Of a stretch of 64,000 nt of DNA, positions 1-8,919 are shown one piece after another. Position 1 is the stretch's first letter. The number at the start of each line of letters is the position of its first letter. The DNA is from Actinomycetota bacterium (GTDB lineage Bacteria; Actinomycetota; Actinomycetes; Actinomycetales; Microbacteriaceae): assembly GCA_009698805.1 (NCBI GenBank), contig WLPL01000001.1, positions 1-64,000 on the forward strand. Direction: 5' to 3'. The position numbers were made by a program, and so were the translations under genes. A model generated the notes under the pieces. It searched no databases. It had not been told where the DNA came from and saw only the letters and a program-made list of their open reading frames with translations.

Positions 1-1
1 C

Positions 2-877
2 GACGAGTATGACGACCGCGCAATGTGCGGTGAGGCTTGGATCATGCCACTCAGCCGCATGGCTTCTTGGGTCGGCCCTGGTGAATACCACCAGACCTTC
101 AACTTCGGCTACATGTTTGCCGACTGGAAGAAGGAAGCCCAGCGCAAAAGCATCACCGAATCACTCGAGGCTTTCGGCAATGTCGGCGCACCGAGCACCT
201 GGGTGTTCTCGAACCACGACGTGATTCGTCACGTTTCTCGCTTCGGAATGGCCAACGGCGTCCCTCAGGGCGACGGAATCGGCCCAAACAGCGAACAACC
301 AGACGAAGCTCGCGGGCTACGTAAGGGTCGCGCGGCAACCGCCTTCATGCTCGGGCTACCCGGTGGCGCCTACCTATACCAAGGTGAAGAACTAGGACTC
401 CCGGAGCACACCACACTCGAAGGTAAGTACCGCGAAGACCCAACCTGGTTCAGAACCAACGGCGAGCGCGTCGGCCGCGACGGCTGCCGCGTTCCCCTGC
501 CCTGGGAGGCTGGCGTCAACGAGTCAAATGGTTTCTCGACCAGCTCAGGCAACGGATGGCTGCCACAGCCAGAGAGCTACAGGCGTTACGCCCGTGACAC
601 GCAAGAAGGTCAACCCGGTTCAACCCTTGAGCTTTACAAATCACTACTGAAGATTCGCAAAGCGCACGACCTCGGTGCCGGCGACTTCTCGTGGGCTCCC
701 GAGTTCGAAAACGAAAACTCGCTCGCCTACATCAACAAGGGCATCTTGGTTCTCGCAAACTTCGAAGGTCACCCGGTCACCTTGCCTGCGGGCGAGATCC
801 TGGTAACCACCCAGCACGACCTCCGCGTTGAGGGCGAGCTTGAGCACGACCAGACCGTTTGGATCAAGCTCAAGTAA
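2..877 (+). CDS. GH13 family alpha-glucosidase, C-terminal part (5' end outside window)
   Basis: ORF open to the window edge; MCGEAW, SNHDVIRH and YLYQGEELGLPEH motifs; closely resembles the complete GH13 protein immediately downstream. Confidence 0.9.
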   Translation, partial: DEYDDRAMCGEAWIMPLSRMASWVGPGEYHQTFNFGYMFADWKKEAQRKSITESLEAFGNVGAPSTWVFSNHDVIRHVSRFGMANGVPQGDGIGPNSEQPDEARGLRKGRAATAFMLGLPGGAYLYQGEELGLPEHTTLEGKYREDPTWFRTNGERVGRDGCRVPLPWEAGVNESNGFSTSSGNGWLPQPESYRRYARDTQEGQPGSTLELYKSLLKIRKAHDLGAGDFSWAPEFENENSLAYINKGILVLANFEGHPVTLPAGEILVTTQHDLRVEGELEHDQTVWIKLK

Positions 878-2541
878 TGCAATTGGTTTCGGGCGCCCAC
901 CACTCACCTTTCATCTCGAGTGAGTGGTGGCGCTCGGCCATCATCTACCAGATCTACCCGCGCTCGTTTGTCGACGGCAACGGCGACGGCATGGGCGACC
1001 TGCCCGGCATCACCTCGCGCCTAGGTTCGCTCGCCTCGCTGGGCATCGACGCCATTTGGCTATCCCCCATTATGCGCTCCCCGCAAAAAGACGCCGGCTA
1101 CGACGTCTCTGACTACACCGATGTCGACCCGCTCTTTGGCACACTTGCCGATTTCGACGCCATGGTGGGCAGGGCACACGAACTCGGGTTGAGAGTCCTC
1201 GTTGATCTCGTGCCAAACCACACCTCAGACCAACACAAATGGTTTCAAGCAGCCCTCGCAGCGCCTAAGGGCTCGCCGGAGCGCGCTTTCTACCACTTCA
1301 AAGAGGGCAAAGGCCTAGACGGCGAACTGCCACCGAACAATTGGCTTTCGATGTTTGGTGGCCCTGCCTGGACGCGCGTCGAAGACGGCTCGTGGTACTG
1401 CCACCTGTTTGATTCAAGCCAGCCAGATCTGAACTGGGAGAACCCCGCGGTTCAAGAGGCGTTCGAAGAGATTTTGCGCTTCTGGCTCGATCGCGAAGTC
1501 GACGGTTTCAGGGTTGACCAACCGCATGCGATGGGCAAGGCCGATGGCTTGCCAGACCACCCCGACGTCGACCGTGCGGGTGCCGGCTTTATTGAGGGCG
1601 AGCCGAGCCCGCCGATGTGGTTTCAAGCATCGGTTCACCCGATCTTCAGGCGCTGGCGTCAAATCTTGGACTCCTACCCCGGCGAGCGCGCAATGTGCGG
1701 CGAGGCTTACGTGCTGCCGCTTAGCTTCATGGCCCTCTGGGTTCGCAACGACGAGTTTCACCAAACCTTCAACTTTCGCTACCTCGACAGCGAGTGGAAG
1801 CCCGAGATTCTCTTTGCCACAATCAACGAATCGTTTAAGGCGTTCGATTCTGTTGGCGCCCCAAGCACCTGGGTGCTTTCGAACCACGACATCATTCGTC
1901 ACGCGTCTCGAATGGGTGGCGTAGTCGGCAGACCAACCGCCTCAGACGGCATTGGCCCGAGCGACCCACAGCCCGACCGCGAGCTAGGTCTTCGGCGAGC
2001 GCGCGGTGCGACCCTGTTCACCCTCGCACTACCCGGCTCAACCTATCTATACCAAGGTGAAGAACTCGGCCTGCCAGAGCACACAACAATCGCCCCGGAG
2101 TTTCGCCAAGACCCGACCTTCTTTAGAACCGGAGGCGAGCGAGTCGGCCGAGACGGTTGCCGCGTGCCATTGCCTTGGGAGTCTGGCGCGGGTGCCGCAA
2201 ACGGGTTCAACCAAACAGGCAAGGCGTGGATTCCGCAACCTGAGCTCTACGCCGAATACTCGCGAGACCAGCAAGAGGGCGTCGAAGGTTCGACGCTCGA
2301 AATGTATAAGCACGCACTCAGGCTCCGCAAAGTGCTGGGCCTAGGCAATGGTTCGTTCGACTGGGAGCCCGAATACACGAACGCTACGACACTCGGCTAC
2401 CGCAACGGCGGCGTCCTTGTGATTCACAACTTTGGCCAAGAAGCCATTGAATTGCCACAAGGCGAGGTCATTGCTTCTAGCGCAAATGCCGCTAGCGTTG
2501 GCATTGAGCCAGACCAGACGGTTTGGTTGAAAACCAAGTAG
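877..2541 (+). CDS. GH13 family alpha-glucosidase (oligo-1,6-/alpha-glucosidase-like)
   Basis: YQIYPRSFVDGNGDGMGDLPGI, GFRVDQPH (nucleophile D), CGEAY (acid/base E), SNHDIIRH. Start at 877 (TAATG overlap with upstream stop) preferred over ORF-track 859. Confidence 0.93.
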   Translation: MQLVSGAHHSPFISSEWWRSAIIYQIYPRSFVDGNGDGMGDLPGITSRLGSLASLGIDAIWLSPIMRSPQKDAGYDVSDYTDVDPLFGTLADFDAMVGRAHELGLRVLVDLVPNHTSDQHKWFQAALAAPKGSPERAFYHFKEGKGLDGELPPNNWLSMFGGPAWTRVEDGSWYCHLFDSSQPDLNWENPAVQEAFEEILRFWLDREVDGFRVDQPHAMGKADGLPDHPDVDRAGAGFIEGEPSPPMWFQASVHPIFRRWRQILDSYPGERAMCGEAYVLPLSFMALWVRNDEFHQTFNFRYLDSEWKPEILFATINESFKAFDSVGAPSTWVLSNHDIIRHASRMGGVVGRPTASDGIGPSDPQPDRELGLRRARGATLFTLALPGSTYLYQGEELGLPEHTTIAPEFRQDPTFFRTGGERVGRDGCRVPLPWESGAGAANGFNQTGKAWIPQPELYAEYSRDQQEGVEGSTLEMYKHALRLRKVLGLGNGSFDWEPEYTNATTLGYRNGGVLVIHNFGQEAIELPQGEVIASSANAASVGIEPDQTVWLKTK

Positions 2542-2552
2542 AGAGGTAAACC

Positions 2553-3362
2553 ATGGCTCGCAAGATCTATGACACCGATCAGCAAATCACCCGCCTGCGC
2601 AGATACAACATCGTCGCCGGCTTCATGCACCTCATTCAGGCAGTCACCTTCGGTTCGTTTCTAGCCTCGCTACCGAGCCAGGTCGACTTTCCGGTAAAGA
2701 TCCAGTACATGACCGGCCCTCCGGGTTCACCACTACCTCCAGAGACCGTGACCCTGTTCAACATCAACCTTGGAGTCGGAGTTGTCGCGTTCCTCGCGAT
2801 GTCTGCATTCTTCCACTTCTTGATCTCGTCGCCATGGTTCTTCAAGCGCTACGCAGCCGGGCTAAAACTAAACCACAACTACTTCAGATGGGTCGAGTAC
2901 TCACTCAGTTCCTCTGTGATGATCTGGCTGATCGCTCAGCTCTGTGGCGTAAACGACATGGCGGCCCTGTTCTCAATCTTCGCGGTCAACGCGTCGATGA
3001 TTATGTTCGGTGCCCTCCAGGAGAAATACGAAAAGCCTGGAAACAAGAAGGCCCTGCCTTTCATCTTTGGTTGCATGACCGGAATCGTTCCTTGGGTCAT
3101 CATCTTCATCTACACGCTGCAGCCAGGAAGCACGAGCGCTCAGAAGGTGCCAGGTTTCGTCATCGGCATCATCGTTTCGCTGTTCATCTTCTTCAACACC
3201 TTCGCCATCAACCAGGCTCTTCAGTACCGCCAGGTTGGCAAGTGGGCTAACTACCTTCGCGGCGAGCGCGCATACATCACGCTCAGCTTGGTAGCCAAGT
3301 CGATTCTTGCTTGGCAGGTGTTCTCGGGAGCAATCGTTCCTGTGCTCACCGGCACCAACTAG
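2553..3362 (+). CDS. Heliorhodopsin
   Basis: 269 aa, seven hydrophobic segments; heliorhodopsin signatures FRWVEYSLSSSVMI (E115 counterion), ANYLRGERAYITLSLVAKSILAWQVFSG (K249 retinal lysine, codon 3297-3299), conserved His26 and His88, internal NASMIMFGALQEKY; RBS-like agagagg upstream. Confidence 0.96.
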   Translation: MARKIYDTDQQITRLRRYNIVAGFMHLIQAVTFGSFLASLPSQVDFPVKIQYMTGPPGSPLPPETVTLFNINLGVGVVAFLAMSAFFHFLISSPWFFKRYAAGLKLNHNYFRWVEYSLSSSVMIWLIAQLCGVNDMAALFSIFAVNASMIMFGALQEKYEKPGNKKALPFIFGCMTGIVPWVIIFIYTLQPGSTSAQKVPGFVIGIIVSLFIFFNTFAINQALQYRQVGKWANYLRGERAYITLSLVAKSILAWQVFSGAIVPVLTGTN

Positions 3363-3384
3363 CAGCAGTTACAGCCACAAAAAG

Positions 3385-3414
3385 AAAACCCCAGCCGTGG
3401 AGGGCTGGGGTTTT
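3385..3414. terminator. Bidirectional rho-independent terminator between heliorhodopsin and tRNA-Tyr
   Basis: aaaaccccagcc-gtggag-ggctggggtttt: 12-bp perfect stem flanked by A/T tracts. Confidence 0.85.
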
Positions 3415-3416
3415 CG

Positions 3417-3498
3417 TGGCTAGTGAGGGATTCGAACCCCCGAAGGCTGAGCCGTCTGATTTACAGTCAGATCCCTTTGGCCGCTAGGGTAACTAGCC
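3417..3498 (-). tRNA. tRNA-Tyr (GTA)
   Basis: Minus-strand cloverleaf with acceptor ggctagt/actagcc, anticodon loop ctGTAaa, T-arm ggttcgaatcc, long class II variable arm; CCA not encoded. Confidence 0.93.
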
Positions 3499-3586
3499 AG
3501 TACGCCTTGGCTCACCTGTAATCAGCTGAGCCAACGCGCTTGGTCAAGAATACCCGAAGTTTTGGTGAAGATGACAATCGGACTAG

Positions 3587-3607
3587 ATTTGTAAGACGCT
3601 TACAAAT
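3587..3607. promoter_or_regulatory. Putative LacI-family operator (autoregulatory)
   Basis: Perfect 9-bp inverted repeat ATTTGTAAG-ACG-CTTACAAAT located 25 nt before the likely ATG at 3633. Confidence 0.7.
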
Positions 3608-3632
3608 ATTTCTGCAAAAACTCGAGGTTTAC

Positions 3633-4664
3633 ATGGTTGGCATTGAACAAGTTGCAGCGCTTGCAGGGGTTTCTACTGCAACGGTCTCTCGCGCACTACG
3701 CGGCAAGGAGCATGTAAGCAAGAAAGCCGAAGAGAAGGTCAAGGCCGCTGCGAAGGAGCTTGGCTACGTTGCTTCCGCCAGCGCCTCGCAGTTGGCATCG
3801 GGTAAAACCCTAAACATTGGCGTGGTTTTGCCGTTCATCGATCGCTGGTTTTTCTCGGTGGTCCTCGAAGGGATCGAAACAACTCTCATCGAGCACGGTT
3901 ACGACCTCACCCTTTACAACCTTTCTGGCGGGCCAGAGCAGCGCAAGAAGGTATTCAACGAATTCTTGATGCGCAAGCGCGTTGACGGCGTATTGACCAT
4001 TGCGGTGAACCCGTCAGACCGCGAACTCGAAAGCCTGAACCGAACCGGCAAGCCGGTCATTGGAATCGGCGGGGCGATCTCTGGAGCGAGAGCCCTAACC
4101 ATCGACGACGTGGCAGCCGGACGGCTCGCGACCGATCACCTACTCTCGCTGGGTCACAAGAAGGTAGGTTTCATCGGCGGGATTCCCGGCAATGACACCG
4201 AGTTCAACCAGCCAGACCTGCGCGAGCTCGGTTATGTGGCCGCGCTCGAGGCGGCCGGGCTCCAACTGCGCGATAACTGGATCGCCCAGGCCAACTACAC
4301 GATCGAGGGTGCCTACAGGGCGGCGAAGCAGATGCTTGGCAACCCGCGTCACGCCCCAACCGCGATTTTCTGCTCCTCAGACGAAATGGGCTTCGGCACC
4401 ATCATGGCCGCCAAGGACCTAGGTCTTCGGGTTCCGCAAGACATCTCGGTGATCGGTTTGGACGACCACGACATGTCGGAGTTCTTTGGCCTTTCGACGA
4501 TCTCGCAGTCGCCTCGGCTTCAGGGCAAGCGTGCGGCCGAGCTTCTTCTGGCGCTGATCGAGGCGGGGACGACCGGTGAAGTCAATGTCGAAGAGGTTAC
4601 CGAGTGGCCGGTTCAACTCGTCGTGCGCTCGTCAACCGCGCGCGCAACTCCACTCGCCCGCTAA
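3633..4664 (+). CDS. LacI family transcriptional regulator
   Basis: N-terminal HTH MVGIEQVAALAGVSTATVSRALRG followed by periplasmic-binding-like domain; internal start 3633 preferred. Confidence 0.93.
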   Translation: MVGIEQVAALAGVSTATVSRALRGKEHVSKKAEEKVKAAAKELGYVASASASQLASGKTLNIGVVLPFIDRWFFSVVLEGIETTLIEHGYDLTLYNLSGGPEQRKKVFNEFLMRKRVDGVLTIAVNPSDRELESLNRTGKPVIGIGGAISGARALTIDDVAAGRLATDHLLSLGHKKVGFIGGIPGNDTEFNQPDLRELGYVAALEAAGLQLRDNWIAQANYTIEGAYRAAKQMLGNPRHAPTAIFCSSDEMGFGTIMAAKDLGLRVPQDISVIGLDDHDMSEFFGLSTISQSPRLQGKRAAELLLALIEAGTTGEVNVEEVTEWPVQLVVRSSTARATPLAR

Positions 4665-5495
4665 CTAAAAATGGATCATCCTGGACGCCAAGTCGAGAGT
4701 CGTATTTTCGGAAAGCTTCTGAGGGTCGGGGCTAAAGTAGTCGACTCTGGCTTTCCAGTTTTTGGCATCGACGTTGATCTTGAAATCAAACCAACCAGAC
4801 GCGCTACCTAGCCACACTTTATTGTCAGATCCAAATGGGCTTCCGACCCCTCGGAACGTCAGTTTCTGCCCCACTATTTCAAATGGAATTTTGTTAGAGA
4901 GTACGTAACGAAGTTTGGAGAGCTCGTAATTCACCACGTCTGGCAAGTTACCCGGTCCAAACGAAAGTTCGGTAGCCATTTGAGCGCGCAGAAAGACGTC
5001 GACTGAAGGTTTCTGCACTTGGCACTGGGTTTTGAACCAAGTTCCAATGTTGAATATCTCGAAACCCCTCAGAGAACATTTGCTTGCATTGAGTCTGACC
5101 AAATTATTAGCGTAAGACACCTGCATCTTGGGGAATACATACTCGCGAGACATTTTTTTTCCCGCAGAGTTCAAGCTTTGGTAGGAAATTTCTTCGTATT
5201 TGAGCCCGTACACCCGCAGAATCTGCTGCACTGGCTTTCTATATGTGGTTAAAACATCTTCTGCGCCACGCTTTTTGTAGAACACAAGCATCGAGTCAAG
5301 GTCTGCACCCAGACGTGCAATCAACCTTTTCGCCGCGAGCTTGGATGATGGACTCCAGTGAACACCTTCCGAAACTTGCACTTCATCCGACCAATTCGCG
5401 AACCCGGAAATTGTAATGGGGTCTGAGACGGCTGGCGCTTCAAAAGTGCTACCCAAAGGCAACAAAACACAGAACAGAGCAAAAAGGAAACGCAT
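4665..5495 (-). CDS. Hypothetical secreted protein
   Basis: 276 aa ORF with N-terminal signal-like segment MRFLFALFCVLLPLGSTFEAPA; no family recognised; directly follows the CHAP gene. Confidence 0.75.
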   Translation of the reverse strand: MRFLFALFCVLLPLGSTFEAPAVSDPITISGFANWSDEVQVSEGVHWSPSSKLAAKRLIARLGADLDSMLVFYKKRGAEDVLTTYRKPVQQILRVYGLKYEEISYQSLNSAGKKMSREYVFPKMQVSYANNLVRLNASKCSLRGFEIFNIGTWFKTQCQVQKPSVDVFLRAQMATELSFGPGNLPDVVNYELSKLRYVLSNKIPFEIVGQKLTFRGVGSPFGSDNKVWLGSASGWFDFKINVDAKNWKARVDYFSPDPQKLSENTTLDLASRMIHF

Positions 5496-5499
5496 GCGG

Positions 5500-6180
5500 C
5501 TAAGGGGTTTGAAGTGGCTGCAGAGTGGCCACAGGCGGCTTCCCTATGCCTCCACTTCCGCCTCCACCTCCACCGCTATAAATCGGCAACCCAATAAAAT
5601 TATCTGGCCAGGGAATTACGCCGAGGGTTTGGTTCGCGTAAAGTATGCGTTGTGATGTGATCTTTAACCCGTAATTGTCATCAGAAATCACTATTGAAGC
5701 AACGGATCCACTGGCTGTGTAGTTGACAGCTTCAATCCACGCAACGTGCCCGAAGTTCCATTGTGCGATGTCACCGACAAAGGGAACTTTCCCGATGTTC
5801 GCAGCTGGCTCAAATTTCCTCACGTTGATGTCCCAGTCGGCTGCATCCCCAAATCGGTTGTAAGAGGCCTGGTAGTAACCCATCTCTTGATAGAACCTAA
5901 ATGCGACGTAGGAAGTGCAATTGTGCGCGATGTGTCCGCCATTCTTGTCAGTGTCGTACCCGTAAGGGCCGTCGTACCCTGCGTAACCCGTGACGCCAGA
6001 GTAATTCTTATTTGTACACGCGTATCCTGAATCCTTGCAGAGCCAATCGTTTTGGGGGATCGCGGCAAAGGCAGGAGAGCCTAGAGTCAATGCAAGCACG
6101 GAGCTGGAGAGAAAAGCGAAGAACCTGTTTGAGTTTTTCAAGATCTTCCCCTCAATATTTTGGCGAATTTGTCTTCGCAA
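5500..6180 (-). CDS. Secreted CHAP-domain (cysteine amidohydrolase/peptidase) protein
   Basis: Signal-like N-terminus; HNCTSYVAFR with catalytic Cys and GHVAWIEAV with catalytic His; Gly-rich C-terminus GGGGGGSGG. Confidence 0.8.
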   Translation of the reverse strand: MRRQIRQNIEGKILKNSNRFFAFLSSSVLALTLGSPAFAAIPQNDWLCKDSGYACTNKNYSGVTGYAGYDGPYGYDTDKNGGHIAHNCTSYVAFRFYQEMGYYQASYNRFGDAADWDINVRKFEPAANIGKVPFVGDIAQWNFGHVAWIEAVNYTASGSVASIVISDDNYGLKITSQRILYANQTLGVIPWPDNFIGLPIYSGGGGGGSGGIGKPPVATLQPLQTP

Positions 6181-6201
6181 AATAAATACTAAACTTTGGC
6201 C

Positions 6202-6690
6202 ATGGCTGATTCATCATTCGACATCGTCTCAAAAGTAGACAAAATGGAGGCGGACAACGCCCTCAACCAGGCTCAGAAAGAAATTGAGCAACGCTATGAC
6301 TTCAAGGGCGTTGGTGCCTCGATCGAATACTCTGGCGAAAAGATTCTCATGAAGGCCTCGAGTGAAGAGCGCGTCAAGGCGGTGCTCGACGTCTTTCAGT
6401 CAAAGCTGGTCAAGCGCGGAATCTCGCTAAAGAGTTTTGAAGATGGGGAGCCTTACCCTTCTGGCAAGGAATACCGGATTGAGGGAACCCTCAAGAGTGG
6501 GATCGATCAGGAGAACGCCAAGAAGATTGCGAAGATCATTCGTGAAGAGGGCCCGAAGTCGGTTAAGAGCCAGATTCAGGGAGACGAGCTGCGGGTTCAG
6601 TCAAAGAACCGCGACGACCTACAAGAGGTTATTGCGCTGCTGAGATCGACCGAGCTTCCGATCGACATTCAGTTCACCAACTACCGCTAG
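6202..6690 (+). CDS. YajQ family cyclic di-GMP-binding protein
   Basis: [36 protein letters not shown] ... [10 protein letters not shown] characteristic of YajQ/UPF0234. Confidence 0.95.
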   Translation: MADSSFDIVSKVDKMEADNALNQAQKEIEQRYDFKGVGASIEYSGEKILMKASSEERVKAVLDVFQSKLVKRGISLKSFEDGEPYPSGKEYRIEGTLKSGIDQENAKKIAKIIREEGPKSVKSQIQGDELRVQSKNRDDLQEVIALLRSTELPIDIQFTNYR

Positions 6691-7640
6691 GGCTTCTTTT
6701 TAGGCTTCGGGGTTTTCACTCCGGTCGGTAGCACCGTCATTCCCTGCAAGCGCCTGAGCGCTTCTTCTGCGGTTGCCAGATTGCCATCGATAAAGATCGT
6801 GTTGCCCGCGCCCTCTCGGGCTGCATCGCGAATTGTCTCTGTCCACATCGAGAAAGCGATGATGGCGGGGTCGAGCCCGTGGGTTGCCAAGAGTTCGGCT
6901 GATTCGCCAAAACCCTCGGCGAGTGCCTTGCGGAACGCGGCCAGACCTTCACCTCTTAGTCGCGCGGCAGTGGCCTCATTTTCGGCCGAGATGCGAATTG
7001 CGGCACCCTCGGCTTCGGCCTCTTTGGTTCGAGTAATAAGTAGCGCCTGACCCTCGGCTTCGGCCGCGATCTTCAGGTTGGTGGCTGCGACGATGCGTGA
7101 CATCGAGTCGGTTACGGCTTCGTCAAACGAAAGCTCAGTTACCTGGAGGTCGACCACCTGGTAACCCCAGCCCGAAAGCTGCTCATCTAGGGTCTGCTTG
7201 GCGTGGCTGACGATCTCGGCGCGAAGCCCAAGAACCTCGCTCTGCTTGCGGGTGGCGACAAACTCTCGAACGCTCGCTTCAACGGCGCTCTTGAGGGCCA
7301 CGTAAAAAGACTGGTCGTCAATGAACTTGAAGGCAACGAGTTTCACGGTGTCTGGGTCGTGGTCGCTGACGGTGAAGATCACCGTGGTGGTGAAGTGGAC
7401 CATGGCCTGGTCGTTGGTGATGGTGGTGAACTTGAGCTGCTCGGTGCGGTTCTGAATGTAGACAGTGCGGTTGATGCGCTCGAAAATTGGCACCAGAAAG
7501 TTCAGGCCAGGCCGCATGATTCGGCGATACTTGCCAAACATGGTCACGACAGCGACGGTGGCTTGGCCAACCGTGCGAAGCGAGAGCGAAAGAATAATCA
7601 GTACTAGGGCGACAATGACGCCGGTGACAATGAGTTCCAT
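6687..7640 (-). CDS. SPFH/Band 7 (slipin-like) family protein
   Basis: N-terminal TM followed by [26 protein letters not shown] and [16 protein letters not shown] band-7 features. Confidence 0.9.
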   Translation of the reverse strand: MELIVTGVIVALVLIILSLSLRTVGQATVAVVTMFGKYRRIMRPGLNFLVPIFERINRTVYIQNRTEQLKFTTITNDQAMVHFTTTVIFTVSDHDPDTVKLVAFKFIDDQSFYVALKSAVEASVREFVATRKQSEVLGLRAEIVSHAKQTLDEQLSGWGYQVVDLQVTELSFDEAVTDSMSRIVAATNLKIAAEAEGQALLITRTKEAEAEGAAIRISAENEATAARLRGEGLAAFRKALAEGFGESAELLATHGLDPAIIAFSMWTETIRDAAREGAGNTIFIDGNLATAEEALRRLQGMTVLPTGVKTPKPKKKP

Positions 7641-7663
7641 GTGCGCAATTCTACGCCTGAGAA

Positions 7664-8914
7664 TTAGCCTTCGAAAGTGGCCATTGGGCCGGTCGGTGGG
7701 TAGGCGGTTGCGGTCTCGTTTGCTTGCCGCTTAGACGTCTTAGCAACCACACCGGCGACTAGACCAGCGATGAAATACATCGCAATCGGAAACCCGAAAG
7801 CCCACTGCAAACCGAATCCCTGCGCGAGAGCTCCCATGAAAACCTTGGCGACCATTACTACGAGTGCGTTGACCAGGCTGATTCGGCTAAGAGCTTGAGC
7901 CGTGGACAAACCTCGGATGTGGCCGGCTGCCGAATACGAAGATGGCACCTGGGGTGCGAGGCCGAAACCGGCTAGCGCCCAGAAGAAAACCTGCACCCAA
8001 AAACCGCCGGGAATCAATGATGCGAGGACGCCGATTCCCATGGCGATTGCGCCTAAAATTCCGCCCCACTTCGAAAGCGTCGCAATGTGCCAGCGCTTGG
8101 TGAGCGCTGAGATCGAGAAGCGGCCGATCAGCATCGCACCGCCGAGTGCGGCGTATGGAACGCCGGTGAGTGTCGAGTAGGAATCCCCGTAAATCTTTTG
8201 CACGTAGAGCGAGGACCAGTCCATCACCACTAACTCGGGCCACATGCCGGCGAATAGGCCGATGGCGAGCAACCAGAGGTAGGTGGGCGACTTGAGCCAG
8301 GAAACGTTTTTGCGCTGCTTTGGTTCTGCACCGCCTCGCTCCTCTGTGTCGGAGAGCAACTTCATGCCGGCGAATTGGAACACCACGAGGCAGAAGACCG
8401 GGACGATGATCATCTGGATTTTGAAGTCGAGCTGCAGGGCAACCAACCAGCCGGAGAACCCGGTGGTGAGTGCCGCACCCAGGCTCCAGGAGCCGTGGAA
8501 TGTGCCTAGGAGCACGCGTCCTAGTTTTTTCTGAAAGGCGACCGCCTGGCTATTCAGCGCGATGTTGAAGGTGCTAAACATTAGCGCCTGGGCGAAGTAG
8601 AGCAAAAACATCAGTGCGGAACTAGTGATCCAGGGAATCGCAATCAGCACGATAGTGATTCCGAACGCCGAGAGGCGGATCACGATCGAGGTACCAAATC
8701 GGTTCACCAGTTTGTTTGTGAAGGCGAGGGGCAATAGCGCTCCCAACCCTGAGAGGCCGATGATTAGACCCCACTCGGCAAAGACCACGTTTATCTGAGT
8801 CAGAATTTCGGGGATTCGCGGCAGGGTGCTCATGGCAGCGAAACCCTGAGTGAAGAAGATCAGCATCAGCGCTGTTCGCGCCGACTTTGCTCGCTTTGCG
8901 GTGATTTCGGCCAT
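7664..8914 (-). CDS. MFS transporter
   Basis: 416 aa, about 12 hydrophobic segments; MFS-like organisation. Confidence 0.85.
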   Translation of the reverse strand: MAEITAKRAKSARTALMLIFFTQGFAAMSTLPRIPEILTQINVVFAEWGLIIGLSGLGALLPLAFTNKLVNRFGTSIVIRLSAFGITIVLIAIPWITSSALMFLLYFAQALMFSTFNIALNSQAVAFQKKLGRVLLGTFHGSWSLGAALTTGFSGWLVALQLDFKIQMIIVPVFCLVVFQFAGMKLLSDTEERGGAEPKQRKNVSWLKSPTYLWLLAIGLFAGMWPELVVMDWSSLYVQKIYGDSYSTLTGVPYAALGGAMLIGRFSISALTKRWHIATLSKWGGILGAIAMGIGVLASLIPGGFWVQVFFWALAGFGLAPQVPSSYSAAGHIRGLSTAQALSRISLVNALVVMVAKVFMGALAQGFGLQWAFGFPIAMYFIAGLVAGVVAKTSKRQANETATAYPPTGPMATFEG

Positions 8915-8919
8915 GGCGG

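Noticed and set aside
1414-1902. 162-aa minus-strand ORF
   Set aside because: Antisense shadow within the GH13 gene
2553-3362. Annotation as a type-1 proton-pumping rhodopsin (proteorhodopsin/actinorhodopsin)
   Set aside because: Helix 3 carries WVEYSLSSSVM rather than a DTE/DTD/NDQ pump motif, and helix 7 is SLVAKSxLAWQ as in heliorhodopsins
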